From assembly GCA_005877675.1 (NCBI GenBank), contig VBNZ01000257.1, positions 1-6,243 on the forward strand: a DNA stretch of 6,243 nucleotides. The letters are read 5' to 3'. A program made the position numbers and the translations under genes. The notes under the pieces were generated by a model, which was not told the DNA's origin, did not search any database, and worked only from the letters and a program-made list of their open reading frames with translations. Below, piece by piece: positions 1 through 6,090 of this stretch; positions within the stretch are counted from its first letter, which is position 1, and the number at the start of each line of letters is the position of its first letter. This DNA comes from Gammaproteobacteria bacterium (GTDB lineage Bacteria; Pseudomonadota; Gammaproteobacteria; Xanthomonadales; Rhodanobacteraceae).

Positions 1-264
1 GATCAACCGATACGGGCCTATTGGAACGCCCAAGCCCGCCGCGGACATCGTGGGCATCGGCGGCAGCTGTGGCGCATCCAGAAAATGCTCTGGAACCGGC
101 CGCTCGTCGATCAGCAGGCGCTTGAGCCACGGCCGGACGGCATCGTATTCGGCAGGCAGGCGATCGAGCCAGCCGGCGCGTTCGCCTTCCGGCAAATCCA
201 ACGCCTCGTCGAGCAAGCGCGAAAACGCGGACCATAACTCGGCTGGACAGGAAGTCAGATCCAT
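1..264 (-). CDS. Hanks-type serine/threonine protein kinase, N-terminal 88 residues (runs off left edge)
   Basis: The frame is open from an ATG at 264 to the window edge (88 codons). An in-frame TAG lies two codons upstream, so no longer start is possible. The N-terminal helical segment (LLDEALDLPEGERAGWLDRL, residues 17-36, then a run ending FLDAPQLP at 61-68) and the terminal GVPIGPYRLI (79-88) match the region just before the glycine-rich loop of Ser/Thr kinases encoded beside TIGR02999-type ECF sigma factors. The catalytic domain itself would lie beyond position 1, so no catalytic residue is visible. It lies 89 bp downstream of the sigma gene on the same strand, which fits a co-transcribed sigma/kinase pair in which the kinase controls the sigma factor. 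The kinase assignment rests on the N-terminal pattern and the neighbour; no catalytic motif supports it directly. Confidence 0.8.
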   Translation of the reverse strand, partial: MDLTSCPAELWSAFSRLLDEALDLPEGERAGWLDRLPAEYDAVRPWLKRLLIDERPVPEHFLDAPQLPPMPTMSAAGLGVPIGPYRLI

Positions 265-353
265 CCTCTATCCAAGGCAATACGGCTGACTTTCAACAAC
301 GACAAAATCGGCCGAATGCGGACACAGGGTCGGCCACGAAATGCAAGATGCAT

Positions 354-905
354 CTAGGCTGCGAGCATATCGCGCAAGAGGAGACGCGCCTTTTCCCAAT
401 CGCGGCGCACCGTACGCGAGGATAATCCGAGCGCGTCCGCTATCTCGGTTTCGGTGAGTCCTGCGAAATAGCGCATCTCCACAATTTGCGTCAGACGCGG
501 TTCGAACTTCTCAAGCTCACGCAGCGCTTCGTCGACTCTCAGAGGCTCGCAACGGGCGATGTCATCAATCGACAATGCATCGGCATCCAGATGAATCGCA
601 CCGCTGCCGCGTTTTTGCCGTTGTTGCTCCTTGGCGATATCAAGGATCACCGAGCGCATCACCTTCGACGCGTAGGCAAAAAACTGGCCGCGATTGTCGA
701 CCTTGAGGTACTTAGCCGCGGATAGTTTCAGCCATGATTCGTGCACGAGCGCGGTGGTATCGATCACTCGCGCCGACCCGACCTCGCGAATGCGCAGATG
801 CGCCAGTGCCTTTAATTCACGGTACGCTGCTGGCCATAAAGCGTCGACGGCAACCCCTTGGGTATTCGCATCTTCAATGAGTCCGGTTATCGCAGACATG
901 TACAT
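354..905 (-). CDS. ECF-type RNA polymerase sigma factor, TIGR02999 / kinase-linked (ECF43-like) family
   Basis: A 183-residue protein, the usual length for the family. Region 2 spans about residues 22-100, including the core-binding segment DTTALVHESWLKL (49-61) and the promoter-melting segment QFFAYASKVMRSVILD (74-89). Region 4 spans about 127-180, with a helix-turn-helix at about 150-172 (TETEIADALGLSSRTVRRDW) that would read the -35 element. The RRDW plus KAR pattern near the C-terminus is typical of TIGR02999 proteins. ATG at 905 or at 899 (residue 3) are both possible starts; no clear Shine-Dalgarno favours either, and a TAG lies 12 codons upstream of 905. Where most ECF factors have the acidic DAED-like motif in region 2.2, this one has DTTA (49-52), as in kinase-activated ECF43 factors. 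A Ser/Thr kinase gene follows. No anti-sigma gene is seen. Confidence 0.93.
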   Translation of the reverse strand: MYMSAITGLIEDANTQGVAVDALWPAAYRELKALAHLRIREVGSARVIDTTALVHESWLKLSAAKYLKVDNRGQFFAYASKVMRSVILDIAKEQQRQKRGSGAIHLDADALSIDDIARCEPLRVDEALRELEKFEPRLTQIVEMRYFAGLTETEIADALGLSSRTVRRDWEKARLLLRDMLAA

Positions 906-1177
906 ACCAGAGAGATGGAGTGCGGATCGACGCTTCCGCTAGAGCATTTGTGCATTACCTCGCAATAGCATAGCCGAACGGCTGCCACCCCAGCGCTTTC
1001 GCCTGCGGCACGAAAAATTTAATCAGAGGAACGCTAAGGGCAACCGACCTGAAGGTTGGGCACGGGCCGAAGTTCGCGCGCAATGCGGGTGCTATATGTG
1101 CGCTTCGTGCGTGGACAAATAATCGCAGGGCGTTGCTCGACGAAGCCGCTAGAGCCGGACCGAGGATGCAAGCAGCC
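906..1177. other. Intergenic region between the cytochrome c gene and the sigma factor gene; no gene recognised
   Basis: About 270 bp. The minus strand has an 82-codon open frame (955-1203) that overlaps the 3' end of the cytochrome gene by 26 bp; its product resembles nothing I know and I do not call it. A 5-bp inverted repeat, CAACC (1041-1045) and GGTTG (1054-1058) with an 8-nt loop, is present but has no U-tract on either strand, so it is not a convincing terminator. The promoter of the sigma/kinase pair should lie here, but no clear -35/-10 pair was identified. Confidence 0.5.
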
Positions 1178-1819
1178 TCATTGATTCGGCACAGCCTGGG
1201 CAAAGTCCGCTACGTCCCTGACGTTCTCTCGTGTGAGATTGTGCGCAACGGTCTCCATTACCGTGGCCGCCGGACGCTCGTTGGTTCGTTGAAACGCAGC
1301 TAGTTGCTTGACCAGGTAATCAGCATGCTGTCCGGCGATACGCGGGAAGGCCGCGTTGCCCTGGCCCTCCGAGCCGTGGCAACTGGCGCATGGCGGAATA
1401 CCTTTGTCGGGGATGCCGCCGGTGAAAATCACTTTGCCCGCCGCGATGCGTTCAATCCGACCCTCGACCGGCTGGCGTTCGGGCTTCTCATTCGCAAAAT
1501 GAGAGGCCAGTTCTTTTATCTGCTTGTCGGTCAGCTTGTGGCTTAAGCCCCACATATATTCAAAGCCTGCCGGATCCCGGCGGTTCTGGCTCCTGAACGC
1601 GCTCAGCTGTGCGACGACGTACGCTTCTTGCTGGCCAGCCAGGTTCGGGAAATTGGGCGACTTCGCGTTTCCGGTGGCGCCGTGACAATTCGAACAAACC
1701 TGTAGCGCCAATGTTTCTCCGGATACGTTGGGATTCGCGGTATCGCGCGATCGCGGTTCATTTGCACAACCGACCAGGCCGACCATGATCGCCAGCAGCA
1801 CTAGACGTAGCGTGTTCAT
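1178..1819 (-). CDS. Di-haem c-type cytochrome, cytochrome c4-like lipoprotein
   Basis: A 213-residue exported electron carrier. Residues 1-18 form a lipoprotein signal peptide ending in the lipobox LVGC, with Cys18 as the lipidation site, so the protein should be membrane-anchored and face the periplasm. Two tandem cytochrome c domains follow: haem 1 at C42-S-N-C45-H46 with Met89 the likely sixth ligand, and haem 2 at C144-A-S-C147-H148 with Met188 the likely ligand. Two-domain symmetry and length match the cytochrome c4 group, which passes electrons between the bc1 complex and terminal oxidases or reductases. The open frame extends 61 codons further upstream, but ATG 1819 is chosen because it starts the signal peptide and has GGAG at ideal spacing. 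It lies 38 bp downstream of the barrel-protein remnant on the same strand, suggesting a former operon. It looks intact. Confidence 0.93.
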   Translation of the reverse strand: MNTLRLVLLAIMVGLVGCANEPRSRDTANPNVSGETLALQVCSNCHGATGNAKSPNFPNLAGQQEAYVVAQLSAFRSQNRRDPAGFEYMWGLSHKLTDKQIKELASHFANEKPERQPVEGRIERIAAGKVIFTGGIPDKGIPPCASCHGSEGQGNAAFPRIAGQHADYLVKQLAAFQRTNERPAATVMETVAHNLTRENVRDVADFAQAVPNQ

Positions 1820-1825
1820 GCCGTT

Positions 1826-1829
1826 CTCC
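1826..1829 (-). promoter_or_regulatory. Ribosome binding site of the di-haem cytochrome (decides the start)
   Basis: GGAG on the minus strand, 6 nt before the ATG at 1819. It supports the start at the lipoprotein signal peptide rather than the longer upstream open frame. Confidence 0.7.
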
Positions 1830-1857
1830 AAAAGACAGTATCTGTACGTAGAAGCGA

Positions 1858-2229
1858 TCAGTACGCGCCCCAGACATAAAAGAACAGCGAATTGTTGTCG
1901 CTGGCATTGCGCCCCGATCCGTCGTAATTGTGCGAGGCGCCGTTGTACTTGCCATAAGCGGTGTACTGAAAACCAATGCGCACGTATTGAGTGGGAGTCC
2001 AAAACGCTTCGTAGGTCCAGCCGCGCACCGCTGGGTTCCCGGAAATGTTGCCCCCTACGCGGGTGGGATCGTACAGCGCCGAGTCGGCGGTTCCCGTTTG
2101 ATTGAAGAACGCCAGGCTGGTTCCATACTTGGCCGCATAGACATAGCTTCCCTTCGCGCGAAACACGTTGGTGTTATCGCTCGCGTTGGTATTGGGCAGC
2201 GCGAGCGTCGTTCCACGATACGTTTCCAT
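1858..2229 (-). pseudogene. C-terminal fragment of an outer-membrane beta-barrel protein (porin-like), 5' part missing
   Basis: About 123 residues are left. They show alternating aromatic/polar strands typical of an outer-membrane barrel: FRAKGSYVYAAKYGTSLAFF, then WTYEAFWTPTQYVRIGFQYTAY, then a loop with the NASDNN pattern and a final strand LFFYVWGAY ending in an aromatic residue, as barrel proteins do. I recall similar C-termini in barrel proteins of roughly 400 residues, often annotated as cytochrome-associated, encoded next to small cytochromes in beta- and gammaproteobacteria. There is no signal peptide and no plausible start: ATG 2229 begins mid-protein and the frame meets a TAG at 2283-2281. 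Upstream of about 2230 the DNA instead encodes NnrS on the opposite strand. The cytochrome gene 38 bp downstream was probably its operon partner. Confident as a truncated barrel; the specific function is unknown. Confidence 0.75.
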
Positions 2230-2794
2230 CAAGCCAGCTTGGAGCTTGCAGATTTGCTGGATGCTGCTGATGCTGCACGTCTATTTCGAACTGACGCACC
2301 GTTTCGAATCGCTCTGGCTGGCGGATATCCCGCTCGCCGCTTTCTTTCTCTGGCATTGGCTGGCGTGGCAGCCGTGGAAATGCCTGCATCCGGGTCTGCT
2401 CGCCGCGCTATATCTGTCCTTTGCCTGGCTTCCGATAGCTTTCGGATTATTTTCAATGCAAAGCCTTATCTTGTGTTTCGATGGGGCATTCGTGTTGGGA
2501 CGCGCGCCCATTCATGCGCTGACGATCGGGTTTTTCGGCTCCATGCTCGTGGCGATGGTCACGCGCGTGACGCAAGGTCATTCGGGTCGGCCACTTCAGA
2601 TGGGAGCAATACCATGGGCGACTTTTGCTTTGCTGCAAGTCGTCGTGCTGGTGCGGATCGGTGCGGAGCTGGTGCCGAATAGCCGAGGCTGGTTGATCGT
2701 TGCTGGGTTCGGATGGCTGCTTGCGTTCCTGCCTTGGGTACTGCGTTCGACCTGGATTTACCTCTCGCCCAGGGCGGACGGCAAACCCGGATGA
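2230..2794 (+). pseudogene. nnrS: NnrS family membrane protein, 5'-truncated (C-terminal half)
   Basis: NnrS is a polytopic inner-membrane haem/copper protein of about 400 residues and about 12 helices, linked to nitric oxide stress and denitrification. Here only about 187 residues and about six hydrophobic segments remain. Diagnostic parts are WQPWK, the helix FAWLPIAF, the conserved HALTIGFFGSMLVAM and the family signature TRVTQGHSGRPL (2561-2596). A nominal start at 2168 exists in the open frame, but codons 2168-2229 are the antisense of the barrel gene, so NnrS-like sequence begins only at about 2230. The N-terminal half, including usual His-rich segments, is absent and no ribosome binding site is apparent. 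It is followed directly by a sirB2-like gene, a pairing I recall from related proteobacteria. The C-terminal part has no internal stop, so the loss is recent or artefactual. Confidence 0.8.
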
Positions 2795-2801
2795 TCTTTT
2801 C

Positions 2802-3172
2802 GTGATCGAGTTCTACGTTCATTGAGCGGTGTCTTGTTCACGGCGCGTGGGGCGTATGCCATTGCAGGCGCACGCTGGCCTTATGCCGGTGTTGTCCGCT
2901 ATCTGAGCTACGCCATCGACAGCGTGTTGCTTACCGCCGCGCTCATGTTGGCGACCATGCTGCCATCCGCGCTCTTCGCCAACCAATGGCTGACGGTCAA
3001 ACTGCTGCTGGTGGTTTTCTATATTGCGCTCGGCGTATTCGCACTGCGCCGCGGCCGCCCACAAAAGTCGCGATTGATCGGTTTTGTGTTTGCGCTGCTC
3101 ACTTACATCCTGATCGTCGGCATCGCGATCGCCCATCATCCGTTGGGATGGCTGCGGCTTATTTGGAATTGA
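2802..3172 (+). pseudogene. SirB2-like small membrane protein, frame-disrupted near its N-terminus
   Basis: The main frame gives LSGVLFTARGAY followed by three or four hydrophobic helices, with ANQWLTVKLLLVVFYIALG, the basic ALRRGR turn and the HHPLG C-terminus, all matching SirB2 proteins (about 125 residues, function poorly known). That frame has no good start: its first usable codon is TTG 2822, inside the first helix, and a TGA lies at 2792. A different frame starting GTG 2802 reads MIEFYVH and then stops; this resembles the SirB2 N-terminus (Met-hydrophobic-Glu-Tyr/Phe-Tyr...). The roughly ten-residue piece that normally joins the two, with the conserved HV, is missing, and the frame shift implies a loss of 3n+1 nt (about 28-34) at about 2820-2822. 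The gene starts 7 bp after the nnrS stop, so the two were probably co-transcribed. An alternative is a genuinely shorter protein from TTG 2822. Confidence 0.7.
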
Positions 3173-3351
3173 CGGGCCGACGCAGCGATGCATCACGGCG
3201 AAGAGTTCGGGCCGTCACCCAGAAATGCTCCACTTCTGGCGAGGTCAAAATCCCTCACATGAGAAACCTGCTCACGCGGCCCGTTTCAGCCGATTGCGAC
3301 CCTTCGCGGACACTCTCAAAGTGAGGTCTTCTTCGATCAACGTGTTTCCTC
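3173..3351. other. Convergent intergenic region between sirB2-like and MDR genes
   Basis: About 180 bp between two convergent 3' ends. An inverted repeat CCAGAA (3219-3224) / TTCTGG (3234-3239) with a 9-nt loop is present, but neither side has a run of Ts, so a Rho-independent terminator is not supported. No gene is recognised. Confidence 0.4.
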
Positions 3352-4324
3352 TTATCGAATCTTGACGACGACTTTTCCCTTTGCACGTCCTGTTTCGACG
3401 TACGCCATTGCCTCTTTGGTCGAATCAAACGAGAAGACCCGGTCCAGGACCGGGCGGATGGCGCCCGCCTCGATGAGAGAACCGATCTGCCGCAACTGGT
3501 CTGCGCTTGGTCGCATGAAGAGAAAGGAATAGTCCACTTGGTAGCGTCTGGCGCGGCTTCTGACACGGAAGCTCAAAAGACGCATCACCAGTTCAAGCAT
3601 TCGGCCCAATCCAAGTTGCCGCGCAAACGCGGGATCCGGCGGACCGGAAATCGAAATAAGCTTTCCACCGGGCTTAAGCACTCGAAAGGATTTTTTGAGT
3701 GTTTCTTCGTCCAGACTATTCAGAACCACATCGTAATCGTGCAGGATCTCTTCAAACGCGTCCTTCTTGTAGTCGATCGCGATATCCGCGCCCAGGCGCT
3801 TCACTAGATCGATATTCGCCGCGCTCGTTGTCGTAGCTACGGTCGCACCAACATGCTTCGCAAGCTGAATTGCGAATGTTCCCACGCCGCCGGCGCCCGC
3901 ATGGATCAAAACTTTCTGCCCCTTCTTCAATTCCGCCTTTTCGATGAGCGCTTGCCAAGCCGTCAAGCCGACCAATGGAATGGAGGCTGCTTCCTCCATG
4001 GTCAGGCTCTTGGGTTTAATCGTCAGATCTTCTTCGCTCACTGCGATGAACTCTGCGAATGTCCCGATTCGCTTCTTGTCAGTTCGCGCGTACACCTCGT
4101 CGCCGGGCCTGAATCGTCGCACGCCAGATCCCACTCGGATCACGACGCCTGCTAACTCGTTACCTAGAATGAGCGGAAATCGATAAGGCATTGGAATCCA
4201 GCGGGTTCACACCAGCGGCATGGATTTCGATCAGGACGTCGTCCTCGCGCATTTGCGGATCCGGAACTTCGCTGGAGCGAACGCGATCAGCGCTTCCATA
4301 TCGATCGACGATGAATGCTTTCAC
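3352..4324 (-). pseudogene. NADP-dependent quinone oxidoreductase-like MDR protein, frame-disrupted at about codon 45
   Basis: A zinc-independent medium-chain dehydrogenase/reductase of the quinone oxidoreductase type. The true start is GTG 4324, with GGAGAG just upstream; it reads VKAFIVDRYGSADR up to AAGVNPLDS (residues 36-44), the usual MDR N-terminus. The frame is then lost at about 4191-4193. The second frame resumes at PYRFPLILGNELAGVV and continues to the stop, with the NADPH-binding loop AGAGGVG (98-104 counted from ATG 4191) and a normal C-terminus. The family's connecting piece of about ten residues (usually D-S-K-x-R-x-G...) is missing, and the shift needs a loss of 3n+2 nt (about 29-35). 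ATG 4191 is therefore not a real start; a protein made from it would lack the first beta-strands of the substrate domain. The gene lies 128 bp after the SDR on the same strand and is probably part of its operon. Confidence 0.82.
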
Positions 4325-4452
4325 GTTGCTCTCCAGGTGTCCGGCACTACAGGCTCGGTGCGCTGATCGTGCTCACAGCTGCTATGGCGCCGAGCCTCGG
4401 CTGCCTGCGTCGCGCGCTGCGCTTTGAACGTCATTATGTTTTTCATGGTCGC

Positions 4453-5307
4453 CTACTTTTCCAGGACCGCGGTGCGAGGCAGCGACGTTGTCCGTGTGTC
4501 GAGTTGCAGATCCTTGCGTATGCCGCCATCCACCAATCGCGCCGGCGCGAATCTGCGCAGCAACTGCAGGCGTTTCGCAAGCCCACCCGCCGCATAGCGA
4601 AGTTTCGGTCGTACGGCGGTGGCCGCCTCCACCACGACGTCGGCTACGACGGTCGGCTCATCGGCAGTTGCCATCACCTTCCTGATCACGTTGTCCAGAA
4701 GTGCGCGAACTTCGCGATACTCATCCAACTTGGAATCGGGTGGCAAAAAATTCGCGTCAAACTGCGTCTTCGTGTAGGCGGGCTCGATGACCGAGACCCG
4801 GATGCCTCTTGTGCGCAACTCATGATCGAGCGACTCCGAATAGCCTTCAACCGCATGCTTGGTTGCGGCATAGAGGGCGCCGTAAGGCATCGGAAGAAAG
4901 CCAAGCACCGAGCCGATGTTGATGATGCGGCCGCTGCTCTGGCGTCGCATATGCGGCACGACCGCACGGGTCACGCGGATGAGCCCGAAAAAATTGGTCT
5001 CGAAGATCGCCTTGGCCTGCTCGATCGAACTCTCTTCCGCCCCGCCGGGTGCAACGCCGAAGCCGGCATTGTTCACCAGCAAGTCGATACGACCTTCTCG
5101 GCGAATGAGCTCCCTTACGGCAGCTTCGACCGACTCGTCGCTCGTCACGTCCAGGGGCAGCATCTGGAAATTGCGCTGACCCGGCTGCGTGCCGCGTCTG
5201 CTGGTGCCGTACACCTTATAGCCTGCCATTGCGAGCCGCTTTGCAGTGGCTTCGCCGATGCCTGACGAGGCGCCCGTAACGAGCGCGATGCGTTCTTGTG
5301 AGTTCAT
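4453..5307 (-). CDS. Short-chain dehydrogenase/reductase (classical SDR), NADP(H)-type
   Basis: A 284-residue soluble oxidoreductase with the full classical SDR set: cofactor glycine motif TGASSGIG (11-18), Arg37-Arg38 after the second strand favouring NADPH, DV at 53-54, NNAG (79-82), and the catalytic tetrad Asn105, Ser133, Tyr146, Lys150 (YAATK). The length and the C-terminal extension (GGIRKDLQL) suit the broad group annotated as oxidoreductase/SDR; the substrate cannot be read from the sequence. ATG 5307 is chosen because the fold begins nine residues later; AAGG lies about 8-11 nt upstream. A perfect 16-bp TetR-type palindrome is centred about 34 bp upstream of the start, so repression by the adjacent TetR protein is likely. 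It appears intact, unlike both of its operon neighbours. Confidence 0.93.
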   Translation of the reverse strand: MNSQERIALVTGASSGIGEATAKRLAMAGYKVYGTSRRGTQPGQRNFQMLPLDVTSDESVEAAVRELIRREGRIDLLVNNAGFGVAPGGAEESSIEQAKAIFETNFFGLIRVTRAVVPHMRRQSSGRIINIGSVLGFLPMPYGALYAATKHAVEGYSESLDHELRTRGIRVSVIEPAYTKTQFDANFLPPDSKLDEYREVRALLDNVIRKVMATADEPTVVADVVVEAATAVRPKLRYAAGGLAKRLQLLRRFAPARLVDGGIRKDLQLDTRTTSLPRTAVLEK

Positions 5308-5333
5308 GGGAGTGCCTTTGGGTTAGTAGTAAT

Positions 5334-5349
5334 TATGATGATCATCATA
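5334..5349. promoter_or_regulatory. TetR-type operator upstream of the SDR gene
   Basis: A perfect 16-bp palindrome, TATGATGATCATCATA. On the minus strand its left half contains TATGAT (5349-5344), a good -10 element, so a bound repressor would block the SDR promoter; no good -35 was found. The same half-site recurs at the start of tetR (5908-5923), which points to the TetR protein encoded between the two sites as the binder. Binding is inferred. Confidence 0.7.
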
Positions 5350-5394
5350 TTTCTGATCTGAGATTGACTCGCAGCGAGGTGACACCCGCCGCGG

Positions 5395-5908
5395 CTACGG
5401 ACTAAGGTATTTCAGCGCCGCGTCACGCAGCGCGTCGGAAAGTCGAGAGTCGTCGACCGCACGCGCCAGCACCAGTGCGCCGACCATCGCCGCGACAGTA
5501 AAAAGCGCACGCTCGTGTGCACCCGCCTGTCCCCAGTCCGGCGACTGGCGGGCAACGAGATCGATCATCTCCTTGATGCGGCGCGTGGCGGCACGCCGCA
5601 CCTCGGGTGCTTGACGCGGCATCTCCGAGCCGAGCGCGGCAACCGCACAGCCTCTCTCAATCTCTTCAAGATGCTCCTTCGAAAGATAGGCCTGCATCAT
5701 CGCTTGAAGTGCCCGATGCGGCGGCGAGTCGGCGGCGATGCGTTGCATATTGGCCACACTTTCGCTGCCGGCGCGGTCGGCCGCCTCTGCAAGCATTGCT
5801 TCGCGCGATGGGAAGTGGGCGTAGAAGCCGCCGTGCGTCAGCGCGTGCGGCGGCGCCGACGATGCGCTCGTGCGTAACTTCTTTGGATCTTGTAGCGGTT
5901 CGTCTCAT
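5395..5908 (-). pseudogene. TetR-family transcriptional regulator, disrupted inside the DNA-binding domain
   Basis: ATG 5908 reads MRRTATRSKEVTHERIVGAAARA, a typical TetR N-terminus through helix 1. At about 5840-5842 this frame leaves the family pattern. Another frame picks up with LTHGGFYAHFPSREAMLAEA, which is the end of the recognition helix and the start of the ligand domain, and continues 133 codons from ATG 5796 with a normal C-terminal domain (GCAVAALGSEMPRQ, then long amphipathic helices). About 19 residues are missing between the halves, i.e. helix 2 and part of the recognition helix; the shift requires a loss of 3n+2 nt (about 56-59). As written, no DNA-binding protein can be made. 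The intact form would be a roughly 190-residue repressor of its own gene and of the downstream SDR-MDR genes, given shared operators. No Shine-Dalgarno is seen. Confidence 0.83.
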
Positions 5909-5923
5909 ATTACGATCATCATA
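5908..5923. promoter_or_regulatory. TetR-type operator at the tetR start
   Basis: TATTACGATCATCATA, an imperfect palindrome centred on GATC at 5914-5917. Its right ten bases, GATCATCATA with the central GATC, are identical to the perfect site at 5334-5349, while the left half carries two mismatches. It covers the predicted -10 of tetR and touches the start codon, so it suggests autorepression. Inferred, not shown. Confidence 0.6.
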
Positions 5924-5946
5924 TTAGATTTCGCGGCATAACGCAA
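5918..5946 (-). promoter_or_regulatory. Predicted promoter of tetR
   Basis: On the minus strand: TTGCGT (5946-5941), a 17-nt spacer, then TATGAT (5923-5918). The -10 is strong and the -35 weak. The expected transcript start is at about 5911, only about 3 nt before ATG 5908, which with the lack of a ribosome binding site suggests a leaderless or near-leaderless mRNA. Confidence 0.5.
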
Positions 5947-5983
5947 GCGAATTCCTGCCACTGGGCTGTCATCTTCAAATCTT

Positions 5984-6022
5984 GCATTTTTGCTGAGCGC
6001 GGATGTCAGCATTTTTGGCTGA
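5984..6022 (+). repeat. Pair of 13-14-bp direct repeats enclosing a short inverted repeat
   Basis: GCATTTTTGCTGA (5984-5996) recurs as GCATTTTTGGCTGA (6009-6022), differing by one inserted G. Between and across them, TGCTGA (5991-5996) and TCAGCA (6006-6011) can form a 6-bp stem with a 9-nt loop, followed on the plus strand by TTTTT. It lies between the divergent tetR and lipoprotein genes. It could be a regulator site or a weak plus-strand terminator; no upstream plus-strand gene is present to need one. Confidence 0.45.
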
Positions 6023-6090
6023 ATACGGAAGTTCTGCGAAGCATCCTGGGCCACCTCGCACATCAGAGATTCGAACAACCCCTCTGCGCC

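Noticed and set aside
955..1203. 82-codon minus-strand open frame after the cytochrome gene
   Set aside because: It has no recognisable domain or clear ribosome binding site and overlaps the cytochrome 3' end; not enough to call a gene.
1820..2002. 61-codon N-terminal extension of the cytochrome frame
   Set aside because: It overlaps the barrel C-terminus and lacks a good ribosome binding site; the lipoprotein signal peptide and GGAG place the start at 1819.
1930..2682. 250-codon plus-strand open frame
   Set aside because: It overlaps the barrel remnant antisense and nnrS in a different frame; the product is Arg/Ala-rich with no family pattern.
3219..3239. Possible bidirectional terminator between convergent genes
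   Set aside because: A 6-bp stem without a T-run on either strand is below what a Rho-independent terminator needs.
4315..5265. 316-codon plus-strand open frame
   Set aside because: It is the antisense shadow of the SDR gene, whose catalytic motifs are unmistakable; the plus-strand product is rich in Arg, His and Cys with no recognisable domain.
5334..5349. Palindrome read as a terminator after tetR
   Set aside because: It lies 46 bp past the tetR stop, is AT-rich, has no loop or U-tract, and its half-site recurs at the tetR promoter, so an operator explains it better.
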